Assembly (NCBI RefSeq): GCF_937877005.1
Contig: NZ_CALEFV010000226.1
Coordinates: forward strand, 1 to 27,981
Direction of reading: 5' to 3'
From: an uncultured Fibrobacter sp.
GTDB lineage: Bacteria; Fibrobacterota; Fibrobacteria; Fibrobacterales; Fibrobacteraceae
DNA: 27,981 nucleotides
In this document: in pieces, positions 1-7,947 of the stretch
Layout: each line of letters begins with the position of its first letter
Numbering within the stretch: the first letter of the stretch is position 1
Program-made: the position numbers and the translations under genes
Notes under the pieces: model-generated
Databases searched by the model: none
What the model was told of the DNA's origin: nothing
Seen by the model: the letters and a program-made list of their open reading frames with translations, nothing else

Positions 1-257
1 AGAGCAGAGGGAGTCGCCATCCGGGTCAGGGCTTTCCATCGGGCAACCCTGAGCAAACGCTTCACCGGCTTCGGTCGGGCACTTATCAACGCCAGAGCAA
101 ATACCATCGTACTGATCAAGCATATTCTTTTCAGTCACCCACGGATCGCAGAGGCCATCCTGGTCGGTGTCGGGGTTACCAAGCGGGCAGCCTTCGTTAT
201 TGACCGGGCCAAGCTCGGTCGGGCACTTATCGATACCCTTACAAGACTTGGTGATAG
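1..257 (-). pseudogene. Out-of-frame continuation of the TSP3-repeat protein, cut by the window edge
   Basis: Read on the minus strand in the frame whose last codon is at 1-3, this stretch continues the thrombospondin type-3 repeats of the gene to its right: KGIDKCP, then GCPLGNPDTDQDGLCDPWV, then SGVDKCP, GCPMESPDPDGDSLCS. It has no start of its own and belongs to the same ancestral reading frame as 239-1174, from which it is separated by a one-base frame change. The likeliest slip is the ccc run at 258-260: removing one base gives DEAMAITKSCKGIDKCP, which joins the repeats smoothly. The remainder, which in this kind of protein often ends in an OmpA-type peptidoglycan-binding domain, lies outside the window and cannot be seen. 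Confidence 0.75.
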
Positions 258-871
258 CCCATCGCTTCGTCTTCGGCAGCCTTTTCAAAGTAGAAGCCCA
301 TCTTCTTTTCAGTCACCCACGGATCGCAGAGGCCGTCGTTATCAGCGTCCGGATCATCCCATGCGCAGCCCTTATTGGCAGCAGCACCAGCTTCACCCGG
401 GCACATGTCGTAGCCCTTACATACATCAGCAAAGTCGTTCAGGACACCTTCATCGGTTACCCACGGAGAGCAGAGACCGTCACCATCCGGGTCCGGCTGC
501 TTGGTCGGGCATCCGTTGAACGACGGAGAACCGGCCTGACTCGGGCATTCATCAATGCCATCGCAGACATCCTTGAACTTCTTGGTCAGCTTCTTCTGAG
601 AAACCCACGGATCGCAGACGCCATCCTTATCCGGGTCAGGATCATCAAGCGGGCAGCCGTCGTCGCCTTCACCCGCTTCGTTCGGGCACTGGTCGACGCC
701 TTCGCAAACTTCGGTAAATTCAGACTCGAAACCCTTTTCGGCAACCCAAGAGTCGCAGACGCCATCTTCGTCAGCATCAGGATTGCCGAGCGGGCAGCCC
801 TGGTTCAGACGGTGGCCGACATCGTCGGGGCACTTGTCTTCGTCATCATTAACACCATCGCCGTCGCGGTC
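1..871 (-). repeat. Tandem thrombospondin type-3 repeats, about 37-45 residues each
   Basis: Five complete units and part of a sixth are visible after allowing for the frameshift near 258. Each runs roughly C-(D/E/K)G(I/V/Y)D-x-CP-x-EAG...GCP...DPD-x-DGxC(D/S)-(P/S)WV...VC. Aspartates are spaced as in calcium-binding TSP3 loops, and the unit has conserved cysteines and a conserved Trp-Val pair. The repeated DNA also creates long antisense open frames, which are artefacts. The repeats probably form a rigid calcium-dependent stalk between the outer membrane and another domain. Confidence 0.85.
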
Positions 872-1174
872 CTGGGCCAGGAGGAAGCCGCTCCAGGTGA
901 TACCGCCATACACGGTATATTCCGGGTTCACGCGGATGCGATCGGCTGTAACAGAATAGCCTTCATTGGTGCGGTCAGCATTTTCAAGAACATTGGCAGC
1001 AACGAACTTTTCTCCACCCAGGTAGTAAGATGCACCAAGATGAATGTCAGCTCCAATCGGCAAGTGGAACACCAAGGCGCCGGTAAGCTGTTTCATGTCC
1101 AGCTTGCCATCACGGTTGGGCACGCACTGTTCTGCACCAGCGGCATCGATAAAGCAAGCTTCGTAGTCATCCAT
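239..1174 (-). CDS. TSP3-repeat fragment of a broken OmpA-like outer-membrane protein
   Basis: This open frame of 311 codons has no signal peptide. Residues 1-100 look like the end of a beta-barrel (LTGALVFHLPIGADIHLGASYYL, then YTVYGGITWSGFLLAQ). From residue 102 it runs into calcium-binding thrombospondin type-3 repeats (DRDGDGVNDDEDKCP) of about 37-45 residues, each with paired cysteines and a CDPWV-like motif. It is in the same frame as the signal-peptide ORF 1187-2002, separated only by TAA plus four sense codons (W-D-I-Q), so the two were one protein. Its own ATG is internal and there is no good ribosome site before it. The C-terminal residues GYHQVL arise from a frameshift. It is probably not expressed as a separate protein. 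Confidence 0.7.
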   Translation of the reverse strand: MDDYEACFIDAAGAEQCVPNRDGKLDMKQLTGALVFHLPIGADIHLGASYYLGGEKFVAANVLENADRTNEGYSVTADRIRVNPEYTVYGGITWSGFLLAQDRDGDGVNDDEDKCPDDVGHRLNQGCPLGNPDADEDGVCDSWVAEKGFESEFTEVCEGVDQCPNEAGEGDDGCPLDDPDPDKDGVCDPWVSQKKLTKKFKDVCDGIDECPSQAGSPSFNGCPTKQPDPDGDGLCSPWVTDEGVLNDFADVCKGYDMCPGEAGAAANKGCAWDDPDADNDGLCDPWVTEKKMGFYFEKAAEDEAMGYHQVL

Positions 1175-1186
1175 CTGGATATCCCA

Positions 1187-2002
1187 TTAGTATTCCACAA
1201 AGACCGACATGAAGTCCATAAAGTAGACTTCGGCGGCAGCACTCATGAACGGCAAGGACATGTAATCGCTATTGGTCGTATAGCGATAACCACCGTTCAA
1301 ATGGAGCAGGAACGGGAAACCTTCACCTCCATCCATCTTGCTCACGTCCATCGTCACGGCGAGGCCGCCCTTGATAGTCGTATTCTTGGTACCGAACGGC
1401 ATCGCGACGCCGTTTTTCTTGTTGATGTATTCCGGTTCACGAATCCAAAGGCCCTGCTTGGTTGCATTGGCCGTACCGACAGAAGCCCCACCGAACACGG
1501 CAATATCAAACATCTGATCTTCGGGAAGCGGGAAACGAGCCTTCAAGTCAACCTTCAGGTTACCGATGTAGCCCTTCTTCGTATCAGGAATAGGGCCCTG
1601 ACCATTGACATCTTCCGCATTAAATTGATCATAATAAACCGGGATCGTAACGCCCAAATCAAAGTAATGCCAAATACCGATTGCAAATCCCAAATAGGCA
1701 CTTCCGCCGAGGAAGTCTGACACCGGAGCAGTCTTTGCGCCAGGATTACTTGGATCTCTGAAATCCGTTTCCATCAAGGCATATCCACCCGGATTACCTT
1801 CAACGGCATCCCTATTAGGGAACATGTCGTTGCCGAAGGTTGCGTCGCCCAAAAGGGTAAACACTAGCTTAGAGTGGCCAAGGGACTGAGCGGACTGAGT
1901 CTTGTTCACGCCCACAAAGCCTTCCTTGTTTATAGTCTGGGGATGTCCAGCAAAGGCGGAAGCCGCCAGAGCAAGGGCAAGGCCCATCGCTACTTTTTTC
2001 AT
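1187..2002 (-). CDS. Signal-peptide and beta-barrel part of a broken OmpA-like outer-membrane protein
   Basis: The start is well supported: AAGGAG lies a few bases before the ATG, and the first residues form a classical signal peptide (MKKVAMGLALALAASAFAG). The mature part has alternating aromatic and glycine-rich strands (LGGSAYLGFAIGIWHYFDLGVTIPVYY, LLHLNGGYRYTTNSDYM) typical of a small outer-membrane beta-barrel. The frame ends at VFVEY-stop, but the same frame resumes directly afterwards with WDIQMDDYEACF and more barrel and TSP3 sequence. I infer a premature TAA at 1187-1189 in what was one surface protein with an N-terminal barrel and a long TSP3 stalk. A truncated barrel may still be made, but would lack its last strands. 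Sequencing or assembly error is an alternative. Confidence 0.75.
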   Translation of the reverse strand: MKKVAMGLALALAASAFAGHPQTINKEGFVGVNKTQSAQSLGHSKLVFTLLGDATFGNDMFPNRDAVEGNPGGYALMETDFRDPSNPGAKTAPVSDFLGGSAYLGFAIGIWHYFDLGVTIPVYYDQFNAEDVNGQGPIPDTKKGYIGNLKVDLKARFPLPEDQMFDIAVFGGASVGTANATKQGLWIREPEYINKKNGVAMPFGTKNTTIKGGLAVTMDVSKMDGGEGFPFLLHLNGGYRYTTNSDYMSLPFMSAAAEVYFMDFMSVFVEY

Positions 2003-2156
2003 AGCATCTCCTTAAAAGTGGGAAGCCAACCAAACAAGGCAACCCGATTTAACTTTCCAAAATATAACTTTTTATAAAAAAAGAACGCCACGAAAAAACG
2101 CTAAGTATGATGAAAATCAATGAAATACCCTCAACAGCACCTCCAATTGTAAAATT

Positions 2157-2834
2157 TCAAATACATTGTTCGCCAAAATTTCCATCAAAAAGGTCCGGAA
2201 GGCTCCTATGAATACTGGTCGCCCCTCCCCGACCAACAATGATATGGTCCAACACAGGAATCCGTAAAATCCGGCCGGATGTACAGAGTATGCGCGTGAC
2301 GGCGATATCTTCATCACTAGGAACAGTCGATCCCGACGGATGATTATGCGCGAAAATCACCGAAACGGCGCGATCTTCGATCGCCTTCACGAAAGCCTCC
2401 CGCGGATGTACGGGAGTCTGGTTTACAAGACCTGTCGTTAGCCGATGTACCCTAATGACACAATTTGCCGAATTCAGCGTAATCAGGACAAAATTTTCCT
2501 GTTCCTCGAATTTCAGAAATGATATTTGGGAAATAATGTCATCGGGACTTTCGATAGGAGTCGCCCTGCCACTCAGCATATATCTTCCCGAAAGTTCTAA
2601 GCAAGCTAGAACCTGGGTCGCCTTGACACGCCCAAGTCCCCTTATCCTTTTCAATCTATCCAAGGATGGAACCTGGGTCTCTACAGAAAGAAAGTCCGCT
2701 AGGTGGTGAGAAAGTTCAAACACGTCACAATCATGGCAACCACTACCAAGAATCAACGCCAGGAGTTCCTCGTTGCTCATGGCAGAAGCTCCCATTTTTT
2801 CAATTTTTTCGCGAGGTAAAAGACTTTCGTGCAT
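2157..2834 (-). CDS. radC: RadC-family JAB-domain protein
   Basis: At 225 residues this matches the usual RadC length. The N-terminal part has PREKIEKMGASAMSNEELLALILGSG and a helix-hairpin-helix region (RLKRIRGLGRVKATQVLA, about residues 60-78). The C-terminal half is the JAB/MPN domain with an intact metal site HNHPSG...SDED (H163, H165, S173, D176), the H-x-H-x7-S-x2-D signature. The family was long called a DNA-repair protein, but its role is unsettled; the metal site suggests hydrolase or nuclease-like activity. The ATG at 2834 is preceded by AAAAGGGA. The 74-base upstream gap is AT-rich, with a TATAGTTG element that could be a promoter, so it may be transcribed separately from the acyltransferase upstream. 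Confidence 0.93.
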   Translation of the reverse strand: MHESLLPREKIEKMGASAMSNEELLALILGSGCHDCDVFELSHHLADFLSVETQVPSLDRLKRIRGLGRVKATQVLACLELSGRYMLSGRATPIESPDDIISQISFLKFEEQENFVLITLNSANCVIRVHRLTTGLVNQTPVHPREAFVKAIEDRAVSVIFAHNHPSGSTVPSDEDIAVTRILCTSGRILRIPVLDHIIVGRGGATSIHRSLPDLFDGNFGEQCI

Positions 2835-2908
2835 ATAGAGTCCCTTTTAAGGTTCAACTATATACACAAATAAAAATCAAGTTTGTGAACTTTTCACTCC
2901 CCAAAAAA

Positions 2909-3961
2909 TCATTTTTCTACACGAAAGACATTCTTCTGAGCAGTCACATGAGGAAGGAAGCGCCTCATCAGGGGAATCAAAGCCAAGTACAGAAGCATTG
3001 TCGAAAAAAACACAACTATCAGCGCGAATGGCTTCGGCCAATGTACATGTAAATCGCGCAACATCTTAATAATGCCCCACTGAACCCATCCATGCGTCAC
3101 TAGAATCATGATGGAATAACGACCGAAATACGAGATCAACGGAATCTTCCCTATCGCCTTGGAAAGAAAAAGTATAGAAATTGTTCCAAGAAAACCGCAA
3201 AGGTAAACACTCCATATCGGAATCCAGTACCTGTTCGCAACGTAACTGACCGCTTCTGGCGGAGACGATATTGTCAACAGGACAACCGCAACGAGACATG
3301 CCAATGCGAGGGGAATGTTCCAGCGGTCTAGGCGATTCCGGGCAAGGAAAGGTGAACGGCGATACACCAGATGACCAACACAAAAATACGGAACTGAAGA
3401 AAAGGAAGATGACAGGAATAGCGGCAGTTTAACACCGTTTCGTCCTAAAAAGCATCCCAACAAACCAACAATTAAGGAAGTGACAGCAAGAAAAGCCAAC
3501 TGATAACGAGGGGAAACCTTCTTGGATCCTAAAAAAAGGCCATAAAAAAGCAGGTTTGTCCAAAACAGGCTTAGCAGGAACCATATAGGAACATTCGGAA
3601 AGGTTTCGCTCCAAAAGAAGGCCGTCCAGACATGGATTCCAGGGTTTGGGCGCAAATGGAACCACGAAAGAACAAACGGCAAAAGGCAGGAAAGCATCAC
3701 GTAAAAGAACAAAAACGGAATCAGGAGCTTGTTCACTTTTCGCAAAGCGAAATTGAGAAAGCCCGAATATTCCTTAAAGAACAGGCCCGAAAGAAAAAAA
3801 TACAGCGGCATTCGAAATGTCGAAAGTGTTTCTTTCAAAAAATAGGTTTCAAGCCCCCAAGTACTCGCCACATGATGCCACACGACAAGCATAATGCATA
3901 TGCCCTTGGCAAGATCGATAAAGGCATAGCGCGGTTTTGTCGCAGAAAGTTGGGAGGACAT
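2909..3961 (-). CDS. Membrane acyltransferase (acyltransferase 3 family)
   Basis: This 350-residue protein consists almost entirely of membrane segments, about ten. The N-terminus carries the family signature RYAFIDLAKGICIMLVVWHH, in which the histidine pair near residue 26 is the expected active-site region, followed by FRMPLYFFLSGLFF. Members move acetyl or other acyl groups onto sugars of exopolysaccharide, O-antigen or peptidoglycan; this one resembles the fucose 4-O-acetylase-like branch. The start ATG at 3961 is 11 bases after the stop of the alpha/beta hydrolase, so the two are probably co-transcribed. The adjoining EPS operon makes polysaccharide O-acylation a plausible job, but the acceptor cannot be read from sequence. 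Confidence 0.85.
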   Translation of the reverse strand: MSSQLSATKPRYAFIDLAKGICIMLVVWHHVASTWGLETYFLKETLSTFRMPLYFFLSGLFFKEYSGFLNFALRKVNKLLIPFLFFYVMLSCLLPFVLSWFHLRPNPGIHVWTAFFWSETFPNVPIWFLLSLFWTNLLFYGLFLGSKKVSPRYQLAFLAVTSLIVGLLGCFLGRNGVKLPLFLSSSFSSVPYFCVGHLVYRRSPFLARNRLDRWNIPLALACLVAVVLLTISSPPEAVSYVANRYWIPIWSVYLCGFLGTISILFLSKAIGKIPLISYFGRYSIMILVTHGWVQWGIIKMLRDLHVHWPKPFALIVVFFSTMLLYLALIPLMRRFLPHVTAQKNVFRVEK

Positions 3962-3972
3962 AATAATCCGGT

Positions 3973-4782
3973 CTACTTTTCCAGGAAGCGGAAAATCCTT
4001 TCTTTATACTCGTGGAGTTCATCAAATACGGCATGTCCACATCCCTCGTACATGTAGAACTCGCAAGGGACTTTTTCCGATTTGAGCTTTTCCGCTATTT
4101 TCTCCGAAGCTTCGGGAGTGACGACACGATCGGCTCCAGCCCCCAATACGAGCGTAGGACACTTTATCTTTCCTAAATCTGCATAAGTATCGACATAGTC
4201 ACAGGCATCCGCAAAAATGGCAAAGCGTTCCATTTCTTCAACAGAAACATCCTTATACATTTTCTGGATGACTTTGCGATACCGATTTGCAAAGCCCTCT
4301 GAAAAGCAATCGTCAATAAAAGCGTTGACAAGGCCCGAGGCATCATGGACCCGGGCAAGACACGCCCATTTGCCGATCGTCTCCAACTGTAGCGGTTCCG
4401 CCTTCGATGTCGATGAGGCAAGCACGAGCTTACCCACCAGATCCGGATAATGAATCGCCAATAGCTGAGCGATCATCCCTCCCTGCGAGACACCCATTAC
4501 GGATGCATTCTCAAGTCCCATTTTTTTCATGACCGCAGCCTGGTCTTTGGCCATAGACAACAAGGAATATCCCTGTTCTGCATTTTTCTTTCGGTCAAAA
4601 AAGAAAAGCCTGTATTTTTCCCTAAAGATCTTATAGGGAGCTTCCAGCGCCGAAGCAGAACGTACAGGACTTTTAATCGCAAGCCCCGGAATGATGACCA
4701 GATTTTTTTCGCCTTCGCCAAAGCAGGCGTAATCCATGCTTAAGCCATCCGTTTCTACCGTATTCAATGTGCAATCGCTCAT
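3973..4782 (-). CDS. Alpha/beta hydrolase
   Basis: This is a 269-residue protein with the alpha/beta-hydrolase fold and a complete apparent catalytic triad. The nucleophile elbow GVSQGG places Ser99, GAGADRVV places Asp218 and GCGHAVFDE places His250. The early IIPGLAI segment fits the oxyanion-hole position. No signal peptide is seen, so it is probably cytoplasmic. The cap region (residues 130-200) is of ordinary size. The family covers esterases, lactonases and peptidases, so the substrate cannot be given. It precedes the acyltransferase by 11 bases and lies just beyond the terminator of the EPS operon, so it should have its own promoter in the AT-rich 4783-4805 stretch. Confidence 0.85.
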   Translation of the reverse strand: MSDCTLNTVETDGLSMDYACFGEGEKNLVIIPGLAIKSPVRSASALEAPYKIFREKYRLFFFDRKKNAEQGYSLLSMAKDQAAVMKKMGLENASVMGVSQGGMIAQLLAIHYPDLVGKLVLASSTSKAEPLQLETIGKWACLARVHDASGLVNAFIDDCFSEGFANRYRKVIQKMYKDVSVEEMERFAIFADACDYVDTYADLGKIKCPTLVLGAGADRVVTPEASEKIAEKLKSEKVPCEFYMYEGCGHAVFDELHEYKERIFRFLEK

Positions 4783-4805
4783 GTCTATAAAATAAATAGA
4801 ATTTT

Positions 4806-4836
4806 AAAAAAAGGCTCCAGAATTTTGGAGCCTTTT
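4806..4836 (-). terminator. Rho-independent terminator of the EPS operon
   Basis: On the minus strand an 11-bp perfect stem (AAAAGGCTCCA with TGGAGCCTTTT) and a six-base loop are followed by a run of seven T. It starts 20 bases after the manC stop codon, which marks manC as the last gene of the operon. Confidence 0.92.
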
Positions 4837-4855
4837 CATTTTATCAAGCCTTTCC

Positions 4856-6232
4856 TTAATGGCGATGGAAGTCGTCTTCCATGCGGATGATATCGTCTTC
4901 GCCGGTGTACTCGCCCACCTGGACTTCCACGATAACGAGCGGGAGCTTGCCCTCGTTCTGCAAGCGATGCACTTCGCCTACCGGAATGTAGGTGGATTCG
5001 TTCGGACGCACATAAAACACCTTGTCGCCAACAGTGCAGGTCGCGGTACCGCTTACCACCACCCAGTGTTCCGAGCGGTGCAGGTGCTTCTGCAGAGAAA
5101 GACGCTTGCCCGGCTTCACCACGATACGCTTCATCTTGTAGCGTTCGGTGGATTCCAGCACGGAGTAAGTACCCCACGGACGGCTCACGGTCTGCGGAAC
5201 ATTGATCAAGTCGGAACCGCGCTGTTTAAGTTCTTCCACGACCTGCTTCACTTTCTGGCTGCTCGAAAGCGGAGCCACGAGAAGGGCGTCGGGAGTATCC
5301 ACGATGAGCATCTTGTCGAGGTCAATCGTAGCAATAGCGCGCTGGCAACCCATCACGAGGGAATTCTTGGAACCTACGGCAATATGGCGCGGATTCAAGT
5401 TGTTGCCGTTTTCGTCGTGTGGGTACTCACCATAAAGGCTATCGAAGCTGCCAAGGTCACTCCAGCCGATATCGCTTGGAACAACCTTCACCTTGTTCGA
5501 CTTTTCCATCACGGCGTAGTCAATGGAATTCGACGGAATCGCCATCATGTCCTCGCGAACGATACGGATCGGTTCGTCCTCTTCTTCAGGAGCGTTCGCA
5601 AGCGCGTTCTTGGCTGCTTTCAGGATATCCGGAGAGTACTTGGAAAGTTCGTCAAGGAATGTCTTTGCCTTGAAGCAGAAAATACCGCTATTCCAGTAGA
5701 AATTACCCGCGAGCAGATACTTTTCAGCGGTGGCACGATCAGGCTTTTCCACAAAACGCTTAACATTTTCACCTTCGGCCTCGATATAGCCGTAGCCCGT
5801 TTCCGGAATCGTCGGCGTGATGCCGAATGTCACGAGGTTGCCAGCCTTGGCCAGTTCCTGGGCACGCAGCAAGACCTTCTTATACTCATCCTTTTTGCGG
5901 ATGACATGATCCGACGGGGAGACTAGCACGACGGTATCCGGATCAAGGGTCAAGCAGGCAAGGGCAATAGCAGGCGCCGTATTGCGGCCCACCGGTTCAA
6001 GAAGGAACTTGCAGTCCTTCTTGCCTTCCATTTCAAGCTGATCCTTCGCCAGAAAGAACTGATCCGCATTTGAAACTATAAACTGAGACTCGCATACGGA
6101 AGAGTTCGTCACTACAGTCTTCCTAAAAAGGGACTGTCCATCAAAGAGCGGAGCAAACTGCTTGGGCATCAGGGAACGGCTCACGGGCCAAAGGCGCGTG
6201 CCCGAACCACCACAAAGAATCAAGTTAATCAT
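4856..6232 (-). CDS. manC: Mannose-1-phosphate guanylyltransferase (with cupin/PMI-type domain)
   Basis: The enzyme makes GDP-mannose from mannose-1-phosphate and GTP, a precursor for EPS or O-antigen mannose, fucose and related sugars. The N-terminal nucleotidyltransferase domain shows CGGSGTRLWPVSR (residues 7-19), MPKQF, VSPSDHVI, FVEKPD and WNSGIFCF. The C-terminal cupin domain (VSRPWGTYSVLE, QKHLHRSEHWVVVSGTATC, YIPVGEVHRLQN) is the part linked to phosphomannose-isomerase activity in the bifunctional type II enzymes; its histidines look intact. At 458 residues it is full length. It starts 13 bases after the wza stop and is the last gene before the terminator, so it should be co-regulated with export. 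Whether it really has both activities needs an assay. Confidence 0.94.
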   Translation of the reverse strand: MINLILCGGSGTRLWPVSRSLMPKQFAPLFDGQSLFRKTVVTNSSVCESQFIVSNADQFFLAKDQLEMEGKKDCKFLLEPVGRNTAPAIALACLTLDPDTVVLVSPSDHVIRKKDEYKKVLLRAQELAKAGNLVTFGITPTIPETGYGYIEAEGENVKRFVEKPDRATAEKYLLAGNFYWNSGIFCFKAKTFLDELSKYSPDILKAAKNALANAPEEEDEPIRIVREDMMAIPSNSIDYAVMEKSNKVKVVPSDIGWSDLGSFDSLYGEYPHDENGNNLNPRHIAVGSKNSLVMGCQRAIATIDLDKMLIVDTPDALLVAPLSSSQKVKQVVEELKQRGSDLINVPQTVSRPWGTYSVLESTERYKMKRIVVKPGKRLSLQKHLHRSEHWVVVSGTATCTVGDKVFYVRPNESTYIPVGEVHRLQNEGKLPLVIVEVQVGEYTGEDDIIRMEDDFHRH

Positions 6233-6245
6233 CCGTCATCAATCC

Positions 6246-7379
6246 TTATTTGGTGTAGTCGTCCTTAACGACATGAATGTTATGCGCAGCCAGAGCCCCG
6301 TAGTAAACAGCCTGGACAGACGGGAAGATCAAGCTAACAAGACGGTTCCAAGTTGCGAGACCGGACGCATCCACGTAGACGACATCACGCGGGCTCAGCT
6401 TAAAGCGATCCGCCATAGCCAGGGCCATCGCATTCTTCGCATTCAACTGGAACACGTCAATCTGCTTTTCAGAGGTGTTGCGAATAACATAGATTCCACG
6501 AGAGGTGGCATTCAGCGCCTGCAGACCACCGGCCGTAGCCAAGGCTTCTGCAAGGGTAAGATTTCCACTGTAGATATTCACAATTCCAGAACGGGCCACT
6601 TCACCCATCACATAGACCTTCTGTTCCTTTTGGGTTTCCGCCAAAGCAGGAACGAAAATTTGATCGTCGGGCTTGATTATGATGCGTTCAAGAGGCAGAT
6701 TGGACTGGAATGCATCCAAGTAGTTAATATTGTAAACCTTGTCGCCACGGCGCAACTGCATCGCAGACGGATCAGCCTCCTTTGCAAAGCCGCCAACACC
6801 GGCAATAGCATCGGGAAGAGTCATCGGATTCTCGTTGAAGGGGACAAAGCCCGGTCTCATAACGGAACCCGCTACAAAAGCCTTACGGCTATTGTAGCCC
6901 GTCACACGGACATCAACCTGCGGATCGTTCAATATCTTGTCAGATAGGCGCTTGGTAATTTCCGCACGGAGTTCCTGTGCAGTAAGGCCCGCAGCCTGAA
7001 GCTCTCCCGCATACGGATAGAACAACTTTCCGTCGGTCGTCACCTTCTGGCCAGCCGGCTGATACTGACCCATCGGGGAGGTCAGCTCCGGATGCTCCCA
7101 AACCACAACCTGGACCATGTCCAGCGGTCCAATGCGGTATTCCAATTCCGGCAGCGAATCAACCATCAGTTCCTTCAGATCACCAAAATCCTGTGTGCCA
7201 TCGGCATTTACGCTAACGGCATTGCCAAGGTCCCCCTGATCAATCGAATGAATGCGAACGGTCATTCCATTGTAGTCGGCGGAATCGCCAGGAACCGACA
7301 TCTGCATCTGCGGACCGGCAAAGCAGCCGCTCAAGATGGCCGCAGCACCGCAGCAAAGCATCAAACCTATCTTTTTCAT
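6246..7379 (-). CDS. wza: Polysaccharide export outer-membrane lipoprotein (Wza-like)
   Basis: The lipoprotein signal peptide ends in LSGC (Cys19), so the mature protein is lipid-anchored. After an unusual spacer (residues 20-75) comes the polysaccharide export domain (EYRIGPLDMVQVVVWEHPEL, about 80-165). Two SLBB-type domains follow: AFVAGSVMRPGFVPF...DAIAGVGGF and VYVMGEVARSGIVNIYSGNLTLAEALATAGGL. A C-terminal amphipathic stretch (WNRLVSLIFPSVQAVYYGAL) fits the helix that forms the outer-membrane pore in Wza. It should oligomerise and pair with the Wzc-like protein encoded at the start of the operon. AAGGGTG precedes the ATG, 21 bases after wzb. Length of 377 agrees with the family. Confidence 0.93.
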   Translation of the reverse strand: MKKIGLMLCCGAAAILSGCFAGPQMQMSVPGDSADYNGMTVRIHSIDQGDLGNAVSVNADGTQDFGDLKELMVDSLPELEYRIGPLDMVQVVVWEHPELTSPMGQYQPAGQKVTTDGKLFYPYAGELQAAGLTAQELRAEITKRLSDKILNDPQVDVRVTGYNSRKAFVAGSVMRPGFVPFNENPMTLPDAIAGVGGFAKEADPSAMQLRRGDKVYNINYLDAFQSNLPLERIIIKPDDQIFVPALAETQKEQKVYVMGEVARSGIVNIYSGNLTLAEALATAGGLQALNATSRGIYVIRNTSEKQIDVFQLNAKNAMALAMADRFKLSPRDVVYVDASGLATWNRLVSLIFPSVQAVYYGALAAHNIHVVKDDYTK

Positions 7380-7400
7380 ATTTTCACCCTTATAGGCCAG

Positions 7401-7847
7401 TTAAGCCTGGCCCTCGCTCTGTTTAATTTTCTCAACCCAATAAGGAGTCAATTTTGAAATAAAATTCCACGCTAGGACAAACGCACTTTCGGGACGACGA
7501 TACGGATCAGGCACATCAACGCGTTGCGGTTCGCCATAACGGAATACCTTTCCTTCGAGCCAGGGATACCGATGCAACAAATCCATTTTTTGGCCATTTT
7601 CCATAACTAGGACAAGATCCGCCCACTTAAGGATATCCAAGTTGATCTGACGGGCACGGTGTGGCGTCATATCCACTCCATGCTCTAGCGCAATTTTCTG
7701 ACTCAATTCATGAGCAGGATGGTCCACCAGAGCGCCCAATCCCGCACTCATCACATTAAAGCCTTCGCCAAGTTCCTTTTTCAACAGGTACTCACCTGTA
7801 GGACTACGGCAAATATTTCCTGTACATACAACTAGAATATTCTTCAT
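7401..7847 (-). CDS. wzb: Low-molecular-weight protein tyrosine phosphatase (Wzb-like)
   Basis: I chose the ATG at 7847, which gives the normal 148-residue length and begins MKNILVVCTGNICRSP. The frame is open to 7904, but that extension lies in a hairpin and has no family similarity. The P-loop C-x5-R-S is intact (Cys8, Arg14, Ser15), and the general acid is in the VPDPYRRP loop. Such enzymes dephosphorylate the tyrosine-rich tail of Wzc-type kinases and so cycle polymer assembly and export. Its place between the precursor genes and wza, in the same operon as the Wzc-like kinase, supports this partner. No strong ribosome site is visible before the ATG, so translation may be low or helped by the upstream hairpin region. 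Confidence 0.92.
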   Translation of the reverse strand: MKNILVVCTGNICRSPTGEYLLKKELGEGFNVMSAGLGALVDHPAHELSQKIALEHGVDMTPHRARQINLDILKWADLVLVMENGQKMDLLHRYPWLEGKVFRYGEPQRVDVPDPYRRPESAFVLAWNFISKLTPYWVEKIKQSEGQA

Positions 7848-7887
7848 TACGTCTAATTTAACAATTTCGATGTCAATAGTCATTTTC

Positions 7888-7921
7888 CCATAGGGGTTAA
7901 CCAATAGTTACACCCCTATGG
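7888..7921 (-). promoter_or_regulatory. Strong inverted repeat between rmlC and wzb
   Basis: A perfect 10-bp stem (CCATAGGGGT with ACCCCTATGG) is extended inward by TAAC/GTTA with a single bulged base, closing on a five-base loop. It sits in the only large gap (100 bases) of the operon, about 40 bases before the wzb ATG. No long T run follows on either strand, so it is not a standard terminator. It could be an RNA processing site, partial attenuator or stabilising 3' hairpin that sets the ratio of rml to export proteins. Confidence 0.5.
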
Positions 7922-7947
7922 CGCCATTATCATCCAGTAGCCAATCA

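Noticed and set aside
1..871. CRISPR-like array
   Set aside because: The repeats are coding TSP3 units with diverged sequence, not identical short repeats with unique spacers; no cas genes are present.
167..1720. 517-codon open frame on the plus strand
   Set aside because: It lies wholly antisense to the TSP3/barrel gene; its repetitive content mirrors the repeats and codon bias. No ribosome site or family resemblance.
4859..5926. 355-codon plus-strand open frame
   Set aside because: Antisense shadow of manC, which has all family motifs and good context.
7848..7904. Longer start for the tyrosine phosphatase
   Set aside because: Family proteins begin at the M-K-N-I-L-V-V-C-T-G segment; the extension passes through a hairpin and adds unrelated residues.
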